Origin: CAYGUK01 sp964352985
GTDB taxonomy: Bacteria; Pseudomonadota; Gammaproteobacteria; JAHCLG01
Direction: 5' to 3'
Assembly (NCBI GenBank): GCA_964352985.1
Contig: CAYGUK010000080.1
Span: forward strand, 1 to 19,027
DNA: 19,027 bases
Part shown: piece after piece, positions 16,297 to 19,027 of the stretch
Layout: every line of letters starts with the position of its first letter
Numbering within the stretch: position 1 is the first letter of the stretch
The notes under the pieces: model-generated
The model's database searches: none
Told to the model about the DNA's origin: nothing
Seen by the model: the letters and a program-made list of their open reading frames with translations, nothing else
Translations under genes and position numbers: made by a program

Positions 16297-16313
16297 AGTC
16301 ATGAAATATGACT
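16297..16313. repeat. Inverted repeat AGTCAT-x5-ATGACT
   Basis: Perfect 6-base arms with a 5-base spacer. A TGAAA...TTTCA pair and a further TGACT overlap it up to 16325, giving a nested symmetrical site. It could be an operator or the start of a small structured RNA. Confidence 0.5.
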
Positions 16314-16347
16314 GTTTCATTTGACTCTCCTTAGTTAGTAATCGTTA

Positions 16348-16402
16348 CCTCAAGAGACTGCAGCCGGACATTCCCAGTGACCGGCTGTAGTTTTGTTTGA
16401 GG
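16348..16402 (+). ncRNA. Nested stem-loop, possible small-RNA 3' end or terminator
   Basis: The inner stem has 10 pairs with one G-U (CTGCAGCCGG at 16358-16367 with CCGGCTGTAG at 16381-16390) and a 13-base loop. TTTTGTTT follows. An outer 6-base stem, CCTCAA (16348-16353) with TTGAGG (16397-16402), encloses it. The plus-strand T-tract would fit an intrinsic terminator, but no gene upstream reads into it, so a short transcript starting near 16297 is possible. Its GC-rich stem stands out from the surrounding DNA. Confidence 0.4.
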
Positions 16403-16541
16403 CATCAAAAAATTATATTCTAATAACCATCTGATTCTTATACTTAAATTTTATTTCTGTCCCTAATTACCTTGAGTTTAGTTTGTGGTTCAAACCGGTT
16501 TATGATTCATATTACAAATCGATACAAGTTAAACAATCAAT

Positions 16542-16570
16542 TTTACTGAAAAAAGCGCTTGCGTTATAAC
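16542..16570 (+). promoter_or_regulatory. Candidate sigma70-type promoter for ahpC
   Basis: TTTACT (16542-16547) and TATAAC (16565-16570) are separated by exactly 17 bases. The ribosome binding site AGGAG and ATG 16600 follow about 20-30 bases later. I saw no clear OxyR site. Confidence 0.5.
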
Positions 16571-16599
16571 ACTCATTCATACCATAGAGGAGTAAAAAC

Positions 16600-17139
16600 A
16601 TGTTAACCGTAGGTGATAATTTTCCTGAATTTAATTTAACAGCAACAGTGAATACCGATATATCCGATGCTTTTACTAGCATCGATAATCAATCTTTTGC
16701 TGGGCAATGGCTAGTCTTATTCTTTTGGCCGATGGATTTTACATTTGTTTGTCCAACTGAAATTGCGGGTTTTGCTAAATTGAATGAAAAATTTAAACAA
16801 CGAGAAGCACAATTATTAGGTGCGAGTATCGATAGTGAATTTGTTCATTTGGCTTGGCGTAAAGATCATCCTGATTTACACGATTTGCCTTTTCCCATGC
16901 TTGCCGATGTGAAAAGAGAATTAGGACAAGCACTTGGTATTCTTAACAAAGATAAAGGTGTGACAGAACGTGCGACTTTTATTGTGGATCCTAACGGTGT
17001 GATCCGTTTTGTTTCTGTGACTGATCTGAATGTTGGTCGCAATCCTGATGAAGTGTTGCGTGTTTTAGATGCGTTACAAACAAATCAATTGTGCCCCTGT
17101 AATTGGGAAAAAGGTCAAAAAACCATTGAAGTAAAATAA
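16600..17139 (+). CDS. ahpC: AhpC-type two-cysteine peroxiredoxin
   Basis: This thiol peroxidase reduces hydrogen peroxide, organic hydroperoxides and peroxynitrite. The 179-residue protein has the peroxidatic Cys51 in FTFVCPTEI, the WRKDHPDL segment, FPMLADVKRELGQALGIL, and a C-terminal LCPCNW with Cys165 and Cys167. That two-cysteine tail resembles Mycobacterium AhpC, which is recycled by AhpD, rather than the single resolving Cys of the AhpF-coupled E. coli form. No ahpD or ahpF lies in the window, so its reductant is elsewhere. A strong AGGAG precedes the ATG, and a perfect terminator ends the message, so it is monocistronic. Confidence 0.93.
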   Translation: MLTVGDNFPEFNLTATVNTDISDAFTSIDNQSFAGQWLVLFFWPMDFTFVCPTEIAGFAKLNEKFKQREAQLLGASIDSEFVHLAWRKDHPDLHDLPFPMLADVKRELGQALGILNKDKGVTERATFIVDPNGVIRFVSVTDLNVGRNPDEVLRVLDALQTNQLCPCNWEKGQKTIEVK

Positions 17140-17144
17140 AGATT

Positions 17145-17186
17145 AATCATCATTCCATTTTCTAAGAAATGGAATGATGATTTTTA
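17145..17186 (+). terminator. Rho-independent terminator of ahpC
   Basis: A perfect 16-base stem (17145-17160 with 17167-17182, core CATCATTCCATTT) closes a 6-base loop and runs into TTTTT. It begins 5 bases after the ahpC stop. Confidence 0.9.
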
Positions 17187-17245
17187 TATTAATGAGAGTT
17201 ACTATTTTTGAGTATCTAGCCACAGTTATTTTATTTTGATTTCTT

Positions 17246-18529
17246 TCAATATGATGAAATTAGCCATTTCCATATTGGGACTATGTGAATGGTAATTGTT
17301 TTACCTGCTTGTGATATTTTTTCTATGGCTTGTTCATTTTCAGTCAGAATAAAACCTTCATTCAGTGAATATGTGGAGATTGCATCTAACAATCCTTCTA
17401 TTTCACGTTGTTTTGTTTTTGGATCAACAAGCGTTTGACTAACTTGAATTGCTTCAACAATTCTTGACCCTTTATGGATGATAAAGTCACATTCTTTTTC
17501 GCCTTTGTGATAATAAATTACTTTATTTCTCCGCTTTAACTCGATAAAGATTATATTTTCTAACATCCTGCCATAATCTTCACTGATTGAAAAACCTAAT
17601 GATTTTGCAAGAGCATGATCAATGAAATACACTTTTTTAGGTGAACGTAATTGAGCTTTTACCGATGTGCTGTAGCGATTTAGAAAAAAGCATAAATAAC
17701 TATTTTCTAAATATCCACAATAATCAGATATTGTTGTAGAGCTGCCAATACCTAATAATTTTTGTAATGCGACATATGTGGTTTCTTTGCTACAATTACT
17801 TGCGAGGAAAAACACTAATTTTTTTAGCGTTGTTGCGTTAGTCAGTTTGTATCTGGAAACAATATCACGATAAAGAATACTCTCATATAAGCTATGCAAA
17901 TATTCGATTTGCTGATTTTTTGAGTATTCCGGTATTCCACCATAAATGCAATAATCATTGAATAATTGTTTTACTTTAGCAGCTTGCTTTGATGATAAGT
18001 TTTCTTGGGTAATATTATGTGGATCTCTATGATAAGCAAATTCGTAAAATGAAAAAGGATATATTTTAAGATCTATATAGCGACCAGTTAATTTTGTGCC
18101 TAATTCATCACTAAATAATGTGGCATTTGAACCGGTTATTATTATTTTATTGCCACCATTATATAATCGACGCACAAACATTTCCCATCCAGGAATATTT
18201 TGTATTTCATCAAAATAAAATGTGTGTTGCTCACCATATAATTCTAATAATATTTCATAAAGTAATTGAAAATCTTCATTACTAAAAGTGGCTAATCGAT
18301 CATCCTCAAAATTAAAATAATAATCACTTTCTTTAGCTTTTTTGCGTAAGTAATGCATTAGCACAGATTTTCCAGAGCGTCTGATCCCTGTTATTACGGT
18401 GACTTCTTTGTTTTTTAACAAAGTGGATAATTTTTCTTCCGCGCTACGATGATGATAATCTGACGGCATATTCTTATCTTCTTTTTGGTCAAAGATAATG
18501 CTTTTAAGTGACTGTGAAGAGAGTGTCAT
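17246..18529 (-). CDS. AAA-family ATPase with DUF4143 domain
   Basis: A 427-residue protein. The N-terminal AAA_14 domain has Walker A GIRRSGKS at 48-55, Walker B TFYFDEIQN (D107, E108) and a sensor segment IITGSNA at 130-136. A connecting segment reads LYPFSFYEF-like (YPFSFYEF, 157-164). The C-terminal DUF4143 domain (about 210-370) has RDIVSRYKL, YLENSYLCFFLNRYS, the block ENIIFIELKRRN followed by ECDFII, and VEAIQVSQ. Such proteins (COG1373) are widespread, often horizontally moved, and their role is unknown. ATG 18529 has GGAG 8 bases upstream. Three phased palindromes lie upstream and overlap its promoter. No partner gene is in the window. Confidence 0.9.
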   Translation of the reverse strand: MTLSSQSLKSIIFDQKEDKNMPSDYHHRSAEEKLSTLLKNKEVTVITGIRRSGKSVLMHYLRKKAKESDYYFNFEDDRLATFSNEDFQLLYEILLELYGEQHTFYFDEIQNIPGWEMFVRRLYNGGNKIIITGSNATLFSDELGTKLTGRYIDLKIYPFSFYEFAYHRDPHNITQENLSSKQAAKVKQLFNDYCIYGGIPEYSKNQQIEYLHSLYESILYRDIVSRYKLTNATTLKKLVFFLASNCSKETTYVALQKLLGIGSSTTISDYCGYLENSYLCFFLNRYSTSVKAQLRSPKKVYFIDHALAKSLGFSISEDYGRMLENIIFIELKRRNKVIYYHKGEKECDFIIHKGSRIVEAIQVSQTLVDPKTKQREIEGLLDAISTYSLNEGFILTENEQAIEKISQAGKTITIHIVPIWKWLISSY

Positions 18530-18533
18530 AGCA

Positions 18534-18625
18534 TTTACTCCATTATAAATGGGATATTATCTAATATTTACCCCATTGTCAATGGGGTAAATAGCATGAA
18601 TTATCCCATTGTCAATGGGGTAATT
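18534..18625. repeat. Three palindromic operator-like repeats, 33-base period
   Basis: Site 1 has the core CCATT-ATA-AATGG (18540-18552) with weaker flanks (18534-18558). Site 2 is a perfect 13-base-arm palindrome, TATTTACCCCATT with AATGGGGTAAATA around GTC (18565-18593). Site 3 has 12-base arms with one mismatch around the same GTC (18599-18625). Their centres (18546, 18579, 18612) are exactly 33 bases apart. Site 1 covers the ribosome binding site of the ATPase gene; sites 2 and 3 each contain a TTGACA on the minus strand. Confidence 0.85.
18555..18582 (-). promoter_or_regulatory. Candidate promoter of the AAA-ATPase gene inside the palindromes
   Basis: On the minus strand a consensus -35 TTGACA lies in the centre of palindrome 2. 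It is followed after 17 bases by TAATAT, about 25-30 bases before the start codon. Palindrome 3 contains another TTGACA, with TATTTA about 16 bases on. Confidence 0.5.
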
Positions 18626-19027
18626 AGAGTGGGGCTTATCAATAACATGTATAAATGCAATTAAAATTAAGCTTAGTACTTGAATTTATATTGCAATGCT
18701 AAAATTATCTAAAGAAATTCCATTACGAATTAGGGTAATTCATGTGTGCTTTACAAAAAAAATTCTCAATCGATATATCCCAAAAAATAATCTATTAATA
18801 ATTGAATTAAAATTAGTTATTAGATTAAATGATTGCTAAGTAAACTAGTAACATTAATGAAAATTTAAAAAACTTTCTGCCAACGTGATATATTGATTCC
18901 CACAATTTAAAGCGTTCTCAAACGAATAAAAAATAAATTTCATGACGTACTGGTTGAAGGTTTTTTATCTCGAATAAAGTGACCCCCATGTCTAGACCAC
19001 GATATTAAAAAATTAAGAGAGTTTTTC
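18626..19027. other. AT-rich region, no convincing gene
   Basis: About 400 bases with frequent stops in all frames. The longest stretch open to the window edge is 28 codons on the minus strand (stop at 18940-18942), which has no recognisable similarity. I saw no tRNA, insertion-sequence end or further copy of the 33-base palindromes. Confidence 0.5.

Larger units (their letters stand above)
16148..16599. other. Intergenic region between rubredoxin and ahpC
   Basis: About 450 bases with no gene seen. It holds an inverted repeat at 16297-16313, a strong nested stem-loop at 16348-16402 with a T-rich tail (possible terminator or part of a small RNA), and the ahpC promoter at 16542-16570. It should also carry the promoter for the divergent rubredoxin gene, which I could not place. 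Confidence 0.6.

Noticed and set aside
16403..16599. OxyR binding site upstream of ahpC
   Set aside because: I looked for the spaced ATAG/CTAT pattern and did not find a convincing one.
18534..18625. CRISPR-like array
   Set aside because: Only three repeats, each a palindrome, with gaps of a few bases instead of spacer-length unique sequence, and no cas genes nearby. An operator array fits better.
18940..19026. Partial gene entering from the right edge on the minus strand
   Set aside because: Only 28 open codons, with no recognisable family and no evidence beyond the lack of stops.

Overview
The window is AT-rich DNA from a gammaproteobacterium. It is laid out around a conserved housekeeping block (pyrE, xthA, rph, yicC, gmk, rpoZ, spoT, ridA, trmH) of the kind seen across gammaproteobacteria and, as I recall, in Coxiella-like genomes. 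Low GC, many small lineage-specific genes and one protein that looks like a host-directed effector (U-box-like domain plus C-terminal CaaX box) suggest a host-associated member of the Legionellales. That placement is inference, because the window holds no rRNA or other taxonomic marker.

Left part (1-6457): on the minus strand lie a DUF4124-type exported coiled-coil protein (cut by the window edge), pyrE and two tandem DUF2269-like membrane proteins. xthA is divergent on the plus strand and ends in a strong terminator. A minus-strand cluster follows: a TetR regulator, a previously unlisted 39-codon ORF and a haem-oxygenase-like di-iron protein. After an AT-rich gap come rph with its terminator and a small secreted protein with a twin Cx3C motif.

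Middle part (6577-14247): yicC-gmk-rpoZ-spoT-ridA run as a plus-strand operon covering RNA turnover, GMP kinase, the omega subunit, (p)ppGpp metabolism and enamine deamination. It ends tail to tail with a PlsC-type acyltransferase. Next are a lysine-rich, histone-like coiled-coil protein with an acidic tail, trmH, and an EamA-type transporter that overlaps trmH.

Right part (14248-19027): the U-box/CaaX protein, DUF3025 and a TTG-started rubredoxin are on the minus strand. A 450-base gap with a strong nested stem-loop leads to a plus-strand AhpC-type peroxiredoxin with its own promoter and terminator. Last is a minus-strand AAA-ATPase/DUF4143 protein preceded by three palindromes whose centres are exactly 33 bases apart and which overlap its predicted promoter and ribosome binding site.

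The best leads are the U-box/CaaX protein, the 33-base-phased operator-like array, the short ORF between the TetR and di-iron protein genes, and the twin-Cx3C secreted protein. No tRNA, rRNA, complete insertion sequence or CRISPR array was found.
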